NCBI GenBank assembly: GCA_000181795.3
Contig: CM012955.1
Span: 10,737,976 to 10,801,975, forward strand
DNA: 64,000 bases
Origin: Trichinella spiralis
Taxonomy: Eukaryota; Nematoda; Enoplea; Trichinellida; Trichinellidae
Reading direction: 5' to 3'
Position numbers and translations under genes: made by a program. The notes under the pieces were generated by a model. That model was not told the DNA's origin and ran no database searches. It was given only the letters and a program-made list of their open reading frames with translations. Shown piece after piece: positions 47,401 to 59,492 of this stretch; position 1 is the stretch's first letter, and the number at the start of each line of letters is the position of its first letter.

Positions 47401-50400
47401 TCGTACGCGACGTTGGAATATTTTCATTTGGAAAATTTTCTCTCCACTCTGATCAGTTATAATTTGTTCTATGCAACACAAACAAACAAAAGTAATGCAT
47501 TGTTTTTTTTGTGTGTTTGGTTTGTTTATTGTTGTTGTCATTGTGTGAAGTTGATTAGCATTATTTGAATGTTTATCGAAGCAGAAACGAAACTACCGAG
47601 TGGACTTTCGTTCGTTGCTCCTTGTGATGAGCAAATGGGAAAATTTGCATTTCGATCGAAAATCACCAATCATAATATAAATATGGCGTTTGTTTCGTCA
47701 AGCTGGAAATTTGCATATTTATCACATTCTTCTATCAATTGTTGCTTCTCCAATTGCGTGAATGACAGTGCTGATGGTGATAATGAGGGGGCGGGGGGAG
47801 GGAGAGGGGAATTTTTCGAGATTATGTAGAAAAATTGAATTGTCAATTCCATTCAACAACATTCACAAGTTGTTGGTATTTATTATATATATTTTTTTGA
47901 TTTTGTTTTTCTTCTGAAATTCTCAATACTGAAATTTTCACACGGCATAATTTTGTAACAAAAATTGCAATTGATTTTCCATCGAAGAACAGTTATTAGT
48001 GGGTTGCTGTTGATTGATTGATTGATTTATTTGATTGTTCTGTTTGCAACAACAACAACAACAACAAGAACAAGAACAACTGAATGCATGGGAAAAATGC
48101 GACTGTGGATTTGTTGAAAACGATATTGCGTGCATGGATGAATAAGTGAAATATTTAAATTTAAAAAAATAATCAAGCAAAAACAACCAACATTACCGAC
48201 AAACCAAATTACTTTTGTTCAATGACGTTTTATTGTTTCATTGTGTACGGTGGTGGTGGTGGTGGCAACTGCTCATAGCAGTGGCAGCAATTTGGAGAAC
48301 AAGCAGCGAGTGGCTTTGAGATGCAGCGTGTGTACATGTTTTATGGGGGGGGGGGGAAGAAAAAACAAACAGAGCAGGATTAGAAATGTGGAAAATTTTC
48401 CAAACGCTAAGTGTTTTATCAGGCTAGATGTTGTTGTTCTGGTCTGTATTTTTGTTATAAACTTTGCTTTTAATTTTTACATATTATTACTGTTGTTGTT
48501 GTTGTTGTTGCTGTTCTACTTGATTGACGATAAAGAAAAAAAAAGATAAAAGGGGTTGTTGCAATGAATGATAACATGCAGAGGGGAAGAAGGTGTGGCT
48601 GAGAGATGCTAAGGGAAGGAGAAGAAGCAGAAGAGAAAGATGCATATGAGATTGTCAGATTATCTGATAGTTGGCGTTGATTGGTCTGAAAGATGGGAAA
48701 GAACTATTGGCAAGAAAATAGAACAAAAAATGAAATAAAAAAGCAACACTGCACACATTGCCCAGCAGCAGTAACTTCACTATTAGACGGCACGCAGCCG
48801 GCCGTATATATCGAGCGTTGAAAATTTTTGAGAGCTACAAAAAAGTTCAATTTTACTAGATAGAGCAGCAGCTTTGAAATTTTGCTATTCGTTCGTTCTT
48901 TCACAACTTTCATTTTCTCACTCTGTCTGCGCAACGGGTGGTGCGTTTCAACTTCTCTCTCTCTCTTCGACGAACAAAAGCATACTAGCTATATAATAGC
49001 AAGCGGCATACATACATACATAAATACATACGCACATCACATCACATTGCATACACTTGTTATTCTGGACATTTTCATTCATCTTCATCCGCCTGCAAGC
49101 TAAAAGACCAAACAGACGACCGTGTTGCAGGTGAACTTGGGATCCCAGGCGGGCTGAGAGAGAGCAATTGTGAATGACGATGATGATTTCAATTTTTGCC
49201 AAGATGAAAATTGCCACCACCTCCCTGCTGATTACTATGGTCACTATGGTAGTCGTGGTGACCATCGCCGGCAGTCCGGACCAACAACTGACCAACACCA
49301 CTGCCCAAGGATCGCTGAACCTGACCGACGAAGTGAGTGGATTTTGCTTTTTGTGAATTCGCTTTTGTGTTCAGGGCGCGTTGCAAGAGTTGAAAATATT
49401 CGCCAATCCGGCCGAAGCCGAAACCCAGTGCGATGACATCGCAGTAAGTTTCACTATCAGGCTGAACTGAAATACAGTCGGCTGTCGTTAGCCGGTGGTA
49501 AAAGTTTCAAATAATCCATTTATTATATAATTAATATTCCATTTTTGTGGTTGTTGAAAAAAGAAAATAGTTTCACTTGAAATTCAAAAATCAGCGTTCC
49601 AGCTTTCTTTCTTCTTTTCAAACAGGGCAAAGTTTTTTTTCCCATTTTGAAAATTTTTCTTCTCATGGTCGGTCGGCAAATATCTATATCTACATCTGTG
49701 TCTGTGTGTATATTTATTTATTGTTCATTGAACAATTTTCAAACACATTTTCTGCAGTTGGAAAAAACAATTAGAGAATAGCTTAGATTTTACGCGTTCT
49801 TTCGGCTCGTCACATCTGGACATCTTTTTTAACGATTAGCATTTTCTCTACCAGCTGTTGTAAACGAACAACGCAACTAATCAATAATCAATGGCTATTT
49901 ATTTTTCACAAATTAAATTCTTATAAATATTGTAATTAATATATATATATATATATATATATATTTGAATAGATTTTTTATCAATAATTACTTTAAAGTG
50001 ATTATTTTTTTTCTTTCTTTTTTCAAACTGTCAGGCATTGTTGCACTTTTCGATTGATAGATAAGTTGTCGTTGATGGAAAGAATTATCTTGTATGTTTT
50101 CCACTTGTATAAAAGAAATATGCAAGAAATATCAACAAAGTTGAATAATTTATTTCTCAACGCTTTTTGGTTTATTTGAAATTTTTTTTTTTCGAAATTC
50201 TCAAAAAATATAGTTTCAATATTTGTTGTTACTTTGTTACAAATGAAACGGGCAGGGAATATTTAATTTATAAAATATATATATATATATATACGCTTTG
50301 GTAGAACGAGAGAGAGTGTGTGTGTGAGTCGATTGGAAAAGAGATTGGAAGAATATAAAGTTGGATTTGTCAATTTTTTCCGTCATCTGAATAAATTCAG

Positions 50401-53400
50401 TTGGGCTCTTTTTCAAAAATCGAATCGACGAGCAAGTGATGAAGTGAAATTAAACTTTCAAATTATAGCCCATAGAACGAAGAATAGCTTTCGAACACTT
50501 CTTCTACTATTGGTGGATTGGTAGAAAAAGAGATAATTATTATCAGCATATTTAAATTTTAAATTTCTACCAAATGACGGAAGAGAAAGAGAATCTGAGC
50601 AGCAGTAGATAATATTTTGTCAATTGAAGCTTCAACTGGGCTTGTGCGAGTGGTGTATGCACATTGTGAAAAGCCCAAAACGTGAATGTGCGTGTGTGTG
50701 TGTATGTGTTGTGTTTGATCAAGCAAGAAGCACTTGGAGCACGTTTTGAGCTTTTTCTCTCTTGGCAACGTCTGTTTTCAATGTTCCACCATTGATCAAG
50801 AGAAAACTGGTCGTATTTATTTTTATTTTTATTGGTTCAATGGCGAATGATTATTCCTTGGAAGCGTCCATCTTCCGCAACTTGTTGCGTTGTTCATCGT
50901 CATTTGTGGTTTCAATTCTTTTTCTTCTTCTGTATTTCTCCAGAGAATTGATAGACATTTGTCCATCTCTTTAATTATATACTGGTTGCGAAAATTACAC
51001 CAAATTATCATCATTATCATACGCAGCAGTTGTATAGATTAATTTCAAGTTAAACTTTAACTCAATTAGTGGAGAAATTTGAAAAAAAAACAAAAAATAT
51101 GAATAATAATACTCGGGATAATTTCAATATTTTAAAGTTAGTCGTTGCTGATGTTGAAATTCGATTCAAATTTAATTTGAAAATGGCAATGTTTTTATTT
51201 TTACAATTTCATTGTTCAGTTAGTTCATCAAATTGGTGGTGATCTTGGGAGAAAATTTTCTCGACGATTTTGCACAAACTGATTCATGATTAATATTTTT
51301 AAATATACTTTACTCGGATGCCATTCGGATGAGTCAATAAATTTATTATTTCCAAACTGCTGCTCTGCTCTGCTCTGCTCTGCTCGAAAGTGGAACTCTT
51401 TGCAAAACTGCACCAACAATGTAGCTTGTTTTGAGTTAATATTTGCTATTGAATTGTGAATTATTCTCTTCAGCTAATTTCAGCTTCTAATAATGAAAAG
51501 AAGCATTTACATTTTTTCCGTAACGCTGGACGCTGGACTTTCTCTTCAATCTTCTTTTTTCTCTCATTCTTAAAAAATAACTATAATTAAAAATATGGGT
51601 TCGTTGTGTCGATTTTGAAAAATGTGAAACTGATTTTTTATTTACTTGATAGTGGCGCAGGCGCCTGATGGCTACCATCTGGAATCGAACAGTGAGTAAT
51701 GTGATGATAATCATAATCATAATCATAATAGATGTGCTGTTCATCAACATTTGTCATTGTTCGTGGCTCTTTTTCCCGTGGGTGTTTTCCATCCATCATC
51801 CCACGCACAAACGTAAAAAATCCCATTGCTTATTGTGTGTGTGTATATATGTGTGTGTGTGAAATTATATTCAACTCTGTACGCTGCTCTTGTTGTGCTT
51901 TCATTTATTTATGTGCATTATTTTTTACTTTTTGCTTGCGGCGCATTATTTTCGTATACGGCGTTTTTGTTTTTCGGTTTGTTACTGTTTGATTTGATAT
52001 TTCAGTTTGACGGTAACGGAAGCGGAGACAATGAGGTAAGTGTAGCATTGTTAATTAATTGATTTATTTATTTATTTGATCAACTTTTGCAGCTGTTTAC
52101 CGATGTGGGATTGTCTGGTTAGTTTACCAATTTCAATTGTACACTTTGAAATGATTAGCAGTTGATTGAATTGGATATTTTTCAGGTGAAAGTCCCGATC
52201 CTCCGAGTTTGACTGATCCTCCACCCCATTATCCTGATTTGGGTGAGCAAAATTGTTTCAATTTTTTCATTGCTATGGTTTGTTTGCATTTGACAACAAT
52301 TCATATAACAGAATATGCTGATGAATCACTTCATATATATGTGAAATAGGAGATGAAAGATCATTGAACCCCAATTATAATAATAATAATAGTAAAACTC
52401 TTTTTAATTAAGGGCAAATATTATTAAATACATTAAAGTTATGTCTTTTTAAAAAAATATAATAATAATTCAGACTAATATTATTAATTATTGTTTTGTT
52501 AAAATAGAACCTGAACAGTGAAAAAGGAATATTAATATAATAATAAAAGATGTTCAGGAAATGTATGTATGAATTGAAATTTTAACAACCGAGGTGAACA
52601 GTGCACAAATAACTTGTACGGCCATTTTATCTGCTCTTAATTTGTTAGAATTAGCTCGATACCGCATTCTCCCTGCCGACAGTAGTCGGCGACGGCTTCC
52701 CTGGTTTGAAAAACCGAACGCTGTCGATAGCTTAATTGTGGCCTGGGGTGATACAGATTCGGCGAGCGACTTACCATCGCTTGACTACTTATACACAAAT
52801 TCAGGTTTTTGTAGTTTTAGCCGTAGCCGTCATTGTGTCCCTACAGTATCTATTTATCTTAAGCTGCTACTGTCGCTTCGACGTAATTGCAATGTTCCAT
52901 CTTCTTCTCTGCTTGCTTGGTCACTTAGTGACCAACTGTTTTTATTTTCTCTTCGTTCAGTCTGCTTTTTTTTAAAAAATATTATCATTTGTAGCAGTTT
53001 CGTGTCCTGTGTGTTATAAAACAATTACATTTTTTCAAATTTAATTTATTTTCCATCAAGCTTGTACTTTTTCTACATTCTGTATGTCACTAGAGTATGT
53101 TCTTGTTCTTGAAGCAGAAAAATGAAAAAAAAAACTATATTAATGCTCTGCTATTTATTTTAGATTATCAAGGATGAAACTAAAAAGCGTATTATTATTA
53201 TTATTATTACTATTTAGTTGTCATGTTATTTGTCATTATTATTATTATTATCATTGTTGTTGTAGTTATTGGTAGTTTGTTTATTTTTAATTTATCATTA
53301 TTACGTTATGATAATTTTTTAAGATAACAGCAAAGAACCTCTGTTGTCTGAAATTCAAGGCCCACCAGGACCAAAGGTAACAGTGTCAATTTGTTATTGT

Positions 53401-56400
53401 CCACAGTATTTAATCAGTTGAAAATGATCACATTTAGGGAGATCCTGGTGTACCTGGTCTTTCGATTAAAGGTGAAAAAGGAGATCCTGGTCCTCCAGGA
53501 GTGGTATGCTAGGACCGAGTTGTGTGCATCGAATGCTTTGTAATTGGTGATGGATTTATTTTCAGTGTTCTTGTCCTGCTGTTGCCGAAGTAGATAAATC
53601 GAGTCAAGCAGCAGTTGGACCAGTTGGACCAAAGGTGAGAGAAACCCAAGTTGCATTTAATTTCTTTTTGCTTAAGCCAACTTTTTCAATAATGCTCAAC
53701 TTTCCAGGGAGAACCAGGCGAAAAAGGTGAACCATGCAAATCGGATGTCGACTACGAAGCAATTATTAAAAAATACGCTTTGAAAGTAAATTTGATTGAT
53801 GACACTTTTTCCACTAACTTCTTCCATTCACACTAATCAACTTTCTATTGCAGGGCGATAGAGGCTATCCTGGGCCACCGGGACCACCAGGACCTCCTGG
53901 ACAAAAAGGCGACACTGGTGATGCAGGACCAGTTGGAAGTATTGGACCTCCGGGTTTTCCGGTATATTTATATATATATATATATCTGTATATATATATA
54001 TGTATATGTATATGTATATAAATGGGATTTATTACAATTCATTGTTTTAAATTGTGTATTGCACTGTTTTTTGACATTCATGAGAAATTTGGTCAAAGAG
54101 CGCAATTTCGAAACGCCTTTAGCATGAAAATATTGTCGGTTAATTTGTCTAAATTGTTGTCATAAATTCACATCATCAATTTAATTTAGTCAATTTTGTA
54201 TTTTCATTCGTATTCATTTTGTGTTGTTGGTTAATTGTGTGTTGTACTAATGTGTTTTTGTCGTGCAAACGTTCAGGGTCCACCGGGAAAGCCAGGCGCA
54301 ACTGAAGTTGTTGACTCAGCACCGAAAGAGGTAGCGCGAAGTCGCTATGGCCACGTAAGCTTCAAAATCGCCAAAACACTATTCTGACTAACATTTCCGC
54401 TAACATAGCATAGCATTAGTTGGGCATCTTTTTTGCATGATTTATTCTCATTATTCAAAGCACTTCTGACTTTTATACGCTTCTTTCTCTATCTATCTTT
54501 TTCTCTTTTTCCCCGCTTTCATTGTCCAAGCACTTCAGTGACTTTTGATTTTGTTGATTTTAAGAGAAGACATGAATACGATCAATACGAACTGCGCATG
54601 GAGCAGCTACAAGGTCCTCCGGGTCCACCTGGTCACAGGGGTCCGGAAGGTCCACAGGGTCCTCCAGGCTATCCTGTATGCCAGTGTTTGCTGTGTGCTA
54701 TTATTTATTCTGTTTGCTAATTTCAATCATTGTTTAGGGTTTGCCAGGAAATCCTGGTCCACCTGGTCCACCTGGACCTCCTGGACCTGCTGGTTTGCCT
54801 GCTTCGGTTGGCTCGAGAGGCCCATATACGGTATGCTTGTGTCAATATGCCGATTAATTAATAACAGCGGCTTGTTGTTCGTTCAGTTGATTCCGTTCTT
54901 GTTTTTTTTTGTTTCTCTTAATTAGAATGGCTTTTCGAACATCATACCAGGAGCGGAACGCTTACGAATTTATCAAGGCGAAGATGTATGCAATTGGAAA
55001 TAATTTAAAAAAAAACCACAACGAACATATATATATATATTCAATTTCTTTTAGAAGCAGCGACAAAACTTTGGATATCCAGGATACCCTGGACCTCCAG
55101 GACCTCCTGGTCCACCGGGACCACCTGGGCCACCGGGTTCTTCTGCCTATGCGAATGCTGCTGTCAAGGGCGCACAAGAAGGCGAACAGTTGAAAAAAGC
55201 GCACGGTGCAAATTATATTATTCCTGGAGTAAGTGAATAAGTAATGTGTGTGTGTATGTGTGGAATATGATTTGCCGACATGAATTGATGAAGAAAAAAA
55301 ACAACGAAAAACAACTTCTAGACGTTAGTATATCCTACAAATTTGGATACTTTCTACGCGTCAGAGCATATTCAGATTGGTAGTTTGGCATTTTCTTTAT
55401 CATCCGAAGAACTGTTTATCCGAGTTAAAGGAGGTTGGAGACAAGTCAAAGTAAGATGTGGAAATTTTTGTTTTTCTTTTGATGACTTTTTCTATTTTAG
55501 CTCGAAGGATTTCAGTCTTCAATGGAAGAGAAGATGTCACTGGTGAGTATTGAATTTTAGTGTGTTAAAAAGAATATTTTTTTGCCATTCAACCAAAATC
55601 AAGCTTGTATATTTTCCACGTGAATAGTATTGTACCACAATGATTGATTGATTGACTGAATGATTTTGTTCATTGGACATCCGATGATTGTAATGAATTT
55701 TAAGAAAAGGACATTTAAATTTACAATAACGCTGTATATTTTAAAATAATTGAAAAATGTTTTTGTAGTTCTACTATTCCACTAATAGGGGAACAACAGT
55801 AGTTTAGTAGAGGGTAAGGTGTTTCTTTCTTTTAATTAAAGGATTAAATCAAAATATTGAAAATGTTGTGCACTGCTTTGCTGCGGTCGGCAATGCTAGA
55901 TTTTTATATTGTTCTAGTTATTATCAAAAGTGTGTGTGTGTGTGTCTGCCTATAAATTTGTTCACCAATTTAAGTTCAAATGTATTATGTATGACTCACA
56001 CGATGGCAGATTTTTTTCTTCCAAATTAGTATTTTTTTTTTGTGTTATCAATAGTGTACAATTGCAAACTGTAAAATTTATCATTTAATAGAAAAGGTGG
56101 AAATTTTATAGCTCAGCCAAAATTTTGTTTTTAATTTTAATTTTTTAATTATTTCAGCTCTCAGATGCAACTGCGAGAAAAACAGTAAGTAATAATATTA
56201 GTAATTGTGATGAAATTGAGAATTAGCATGAACTGAACTGCATTTCTGTTTGCACTGTTTGCAGCTGAGTTTCACGCTGTCTTTGTTTGTACACGTGCCT
56301 TTGCATATAGATTTGCATACATATGCATATAGATTTGCATATATACATATGTACATGAGCTTATTGGAATGTTGAATATCAGTTTGTGATGTGCTTTATT

Positions 56401-58177
56401 GATTCAAATCGTGAAAAATGAATCAGCATTAATTGCTGTCATTTACAAATTTTATGCAACTTGCACAGCGTTGCAATCAAACCTGCGTTCTTTTGATATA
56501 TGTATATATATGTATTACATGTATGCAAATTGAATACACAAATTGATTAATCTGCTTTCATTATCGTGATGATAATAGATAAAGTGTAATAAGAAATGAA
56601 AATTTGATTTCACTATAATCTTTCATAATAAATAGTTTATTTGAAAAGTTATTTGTTTAAGTAAAATAAATAATATTTGATAAATCAAAGTGAAGCTGTT
56701 TACATACACTTTGTCATGTTGTCAGTGCTAAATTTATTTGCTTGTTACGTATCAATATAATGAATGGACATGTCGAAACTTTATTGCTCTTTATAAAAAA
56801 ATTTTACAATTAATTCAGCAGATAAGTTAAATAAACAAATAACTGTAACTAATTGAGCAATATAATTTTTATTCGGCTGCTGAACTTTCACTGAAATGTG
56901 TATGCATGTTGGTCCAGTTTTAAAGTTGTTTTGTTACTTTTGCTGTGCATTTATTTTTCAGCAAATTTGCACTTGTTTTGTGTTCGTGTTTGTATATGCT
57001 TTTCACGATAGCGATTCTTGTTGATAGATATTATGGTACATTTGCATGGAAATGTGCTCCGTTAGCATGCTTTTGCAGTGGATGAATGACAGAAAATGAA
57101 TGCATAATTTAGGAAACAGTGAGACCTCCTGTTGATGCATCATCGAAACATACGAGCTCTGAACCGATGGCACCAACCGATGTGAACAAAAATGAAGTGG
57201 TAAAACAATCTTCTTTCTATTCATTGAAAATTCAGCACCGCCTACCAGAGCTAGTCGGTCACGGGCTTGAAATGAATATTTCAATTTCAGCTTCATCTGA
57301 TTGCACTGAATGATCCTTTTACGGGAAATATGCACGGAGTGCGTGGTGCTGATTTTGCCTGCTACCATCAAGCCAGGGCTGCCGGTTTTACCACAACATT
57401 CAGAGCATTTGTCAGTTCTCAAGTGCAAGATTTGGACAAAATTGTTCATCACTCGGATCGTGGAACCCCAGTGGTGAATCTTCGGGTAAGATGTCACTCG
57501 TTGCTTTGTGTTGCCCCAACAGTTTAACAGATTAACGAAAATTGTTATTTTCGATTTAGGGACAAATTTTGTTCAACTCTTGGGATGACATGTTCCGTGA
57601 TGGAGGAGCTTTCTTCAGTCTGAATACACCGATCTATTCATTTGACCGAAAAGATGTCTTTTCTCATCATGGATGGTAAATTGCTTTCAACTTTCTTCTC
57701 TCATTTACCGCGGTATCATCATCATTTGTATGAGTTTTGATTTTCAAGGCCTGAGAAGTACGTTTGGCATGGTTCTGATACCAAAGGTACAAGACGATCC
57801 GGAAAGTTTTGCGATGCATGGCGTAGTAACAGCCCTAAACGAACAGGCATGGCATCGTCATTGCATGCCCGTTCCTTGTTGGGGCAGAAGGATTTCCCCT
57901 GCAACAGCACTCTTGTTGTTCTATGCATAGAGGTATGATGAAATTCACAACGATAAGCAACGCATTCTGTGGGACTGGGCTGTTAATAAGTGCTGTAGCA
58001 TAGCATGTTGGATTTATTTGTGTTTAGAATATGAGCAAAGGCAACGTGGACAGGCGATTGGCGAAGAAACGTTTTGGACCCACGCTCCGAGATCAAAGTA
58101 ATTTGATGTATGATTTCGAAAATACCACTTGGCCAATAAGGCATGCCCCAAAAATGCTTTTTGAAGAATCGTTGTAG
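38725..58177 (+). CDS. cle-1: Collagen XV/XVIII homologue (multiplexin): TSPN, interrupted collagen, endostatin
   Basis: Basement-membrane collagen with a C-terminal endostatin module. Exons: 38725-38812 (signal peptide, [20 protein letters not shown]), 44464-45011, 49375-49443, 51653-51691 (least certain), 52006-52035, 52093-52117, 52186-52242, 52649-52804, 53324-53376, 53438-53503, 53566-53634, 53708-53785, 53854-53961, 54277-54354, 54565-54675, 54738-54830, 54926-54985, 55055-55228, 55322-55450, 55501-55542, 56158-56184, 57113-57199, 57291-57485, 57560-57675, 57749-57932 and 58028-58177. They total 2832 nt (943 aa), in frame. Domains: TSPN/laminin-G-like at about 30-235, acidic hinge, six short Gly-X-Y runs (about 340-620), trimerization domain (635-690), hinge, endostatin (730-894), and a 49-aa tail. 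This is the short form; two other first exons give alternative N-termini. The gene converges on importin beta. Confidence 0.93.
44464..45011 (+). other. cle-1: TSPN (thrombospondin N-terminal-like / laminin G-like) exon
   Basis: One 548-nt exon carries nearly the whole domain: [80 protein letters not shown] and LYIAQAGP. The domain closes with [19 protein letters not shown] in the next exon (49375-49443). That is the pattern of collagen XV/XVIII TSPN domains. It is notably GC-rich compared with surrounding intron. Phase 1 in, phase 0 out. Confidence 0.92.
45012..49374 (+). other. Intron 3' of the TSPN exon, holding a third first exon
   Basis: Contains the alternative first exon 49174-49332. 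Otherwise it is low-complexity: TA repeats (45495-45510, 46379-46394, 47209-47222), TTG repeats near 46983-47005, G-tracts at 47787-47809 and 48345-48356, TTG repeats near 48490-48510. No additional exon could be supported. Confidence 0.5.
49174..49332 (+). CDS. cle-1: Alternative first exon (signal peptide) for a TSPN-less collagen isoform
   Basis: Open from ATG 49174 (or the in-frame ATG 49204, giving the better signal peptide [20 protein letters not shown], then IAG) to a GTGAGT donor at 49333. The mature part carries NTT, a potential N-glycosylation site. The exon is 159 nt and ends in phase 0, as does the TSPN exon, and the next acceptor (49375) is 42 bp downstream, so it must be spliced to a later exon or, if that tiny intron is used, to 49375. 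It would give a protein of about 784 aa lacking TSPN. The composition (GC-rich, coding-like) and a clear signal peptide argue for a real start. Confidence 0.7.
51361..51385 (+). repeat. TGCTC tandem repeat (5 units)
   Basis: Five exact 5-bp units in the collagen intron. It is a simple microsatellite with no evident role. Confidence 0.85.
52649..52804 (+). other. cle-1: Unrecognised hinge exon of the collagen gene
   Basis: A 52-codon exon with TTAG and G|GTTTTT borders, phase 1 at both ends, fitting between exons 52186-52242 and 53324-53376. The translation ([20 protein letters not shown]...[20 protein letters not shown]) has coding-like composition but matches no domain I know. Because phases match at both ends, it can be skipped without frame change and may be an alternative cassette. 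Confidence 0.7.
53324..55228 (+). other. cle-1: Interrupted collagenous region
   Basis: Nine exons, all beginning in phase 0 after the first, encode short Gly-X-Y runs. They are separated by non-helical interruptions, as in multiplexins rather than fibrillar or cuticular collagens. Two interruptions hold cysteines (GVCSCPAAVAEVD and [10 protein letters not shown]), positions that could form interchain disulfides. The longest run, near 55073-55132, is almost pure GPP and would be the most stable helix. Confidence 0.9.
55322..55542 (+). other. cle-1: NC1 trimerization domain
   Basis: Two exons (55322-55450, 55501-55542) encode [40 protein letters not shown] and VKLEGFQ. This matches the collagen XV/XVIII association domain that trimerises chains just after the triple helix. 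Confidence 0.85.
57291..58177 (+). other. cle-1: Endostatin domain with C-terminal extension
   Basis: Four exons encode [102 protein letters not shown], and VVLCIEN. The four cysteines that form the two nested endostatin disulfides are all present (DFAC, GKFC, FPC, VLC). Vertebrate endostatin ends about ten residues after CIEN. Here about 49 further residues follow, basic at first ([10 protein letters not shown]), ending with FEESL and TAG at 58177. Confidence 0.93.
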
Positions 58178-58513
58178 ATGCTCTCTCTCTCTCTTTCTCT
58201 ATTTTTAAAATGTTTCTTTTTCAAATATAATCCGCATGCTTAGTTTATTTGATGTCAGTCACTGCCTTGATGCCTGCGCTGTACAAAATAGCTTCTACAA
58301 ACGTTCAGCTGAACCAACCATCTGAACGTTTGTTCCTTAATTGAAAGTGAAATATCGATTCACAGTTTGAAAAAACAGATTTTTTTAAAAGAAGAAATTC
58401 GCTTATTCTGCTGCTAAAAATTATGATAAAATTCACAACGATGCTGCGGTGTTTTACTGTTTGTTTCTCTATTTTACTTTTTTTGGCCACGTTCAAAAAG
58501 TCTAGATGCTTTG

Positions 58514-58547
<34 letters not shown>

Positions 58548-59492
58548 ATACATACATATATATATTATATTCATTCCTGTTGTGGCGCTCTGAATATTTT
58601 TATCCAATTTGCACATCTGCGATACGTTTGCTTCTCCTCTTGTCAACTCGCAGTGATTTGCTGCCACGTATGCAAATAAATGCTTTGCGCTTTAATTAAT
58701 TGAGTAAAAACCGATTAGCCTTCGAATGAAGAAATTGGTTTTTGAATAATCGCAGCAACACTTCACAACAGCACCAAGCTGTGACAAGTAAGCGAATTCT
58801 TAATTAATTAATTCATTTATTATTATTCATAATTTTGTTTACAAACTTTGACTAAACATTGATTGATTGAACTGATGATTCAAGTGTAAATATTCAAAAG
58901 TGAACAGATTGGGTAGTTTTGGTTGGTTATTTAGCAGAGCTCGAACACACATGACATTTATATTATTTTTTTTCACATGCTTGTTTTCGTATCCATTGTG
59001 ATGATTGATGTCTTATTTTCAACATACAAAGCATGTTTGTTATTATATAAAATTTTATTTAGATAAAAAGAAAAAACTATTCGTGCACATTGCATGGAAC
59101 TAATCTAAGTTTTGTAAAAAAGAAAAAAGTATAAATTTATCATTGGACACACAATGCATAATATAATGATAATAATAAATGGAAAGCCCGAACTCGGATA
59201 TACGATACTTTCATCCGCCAGGTGAATCGTCACATCTCAAAATGACTCGATAAAACATGTCATCATCGGAAAGATACCACCGTTCGTCCAGAAAACAACC
59301 AGCATGCAAGCAAGGAATAACGAAAGTATAAATGAATTTTAAAAAAATTAAAAAAAATAATAGACAATACAAAAATTATTGATGTTCAAATCTCTCTTTC
59401 TTCTTCACATTATCGGTATTCTAAAACAAACTTCTGTTAAAAAGAAAATAACATTATAACAATATCAAAAACAATTACCAATCAATATTAAT
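58178..59492. other. Convergent intergenic region
   Basis: Holds the 3'UTRs of the collagen gene (plus strand) and importin beta (minus strand). Contains CT repeats (58180-58200), a CA/TA microsatellite (58514-58566) and AT-rich filler. No gene or RNA recognised. Confidence 0.5.

Noticed and set aside
51653..51691. A 31-nt exon using the inner GCGCAG acceptor (51661-51691)
   Set aside because: Its translation looks more natural, but its phase would force a stop in the next exon. The 39-nt version is kept with low confidence.
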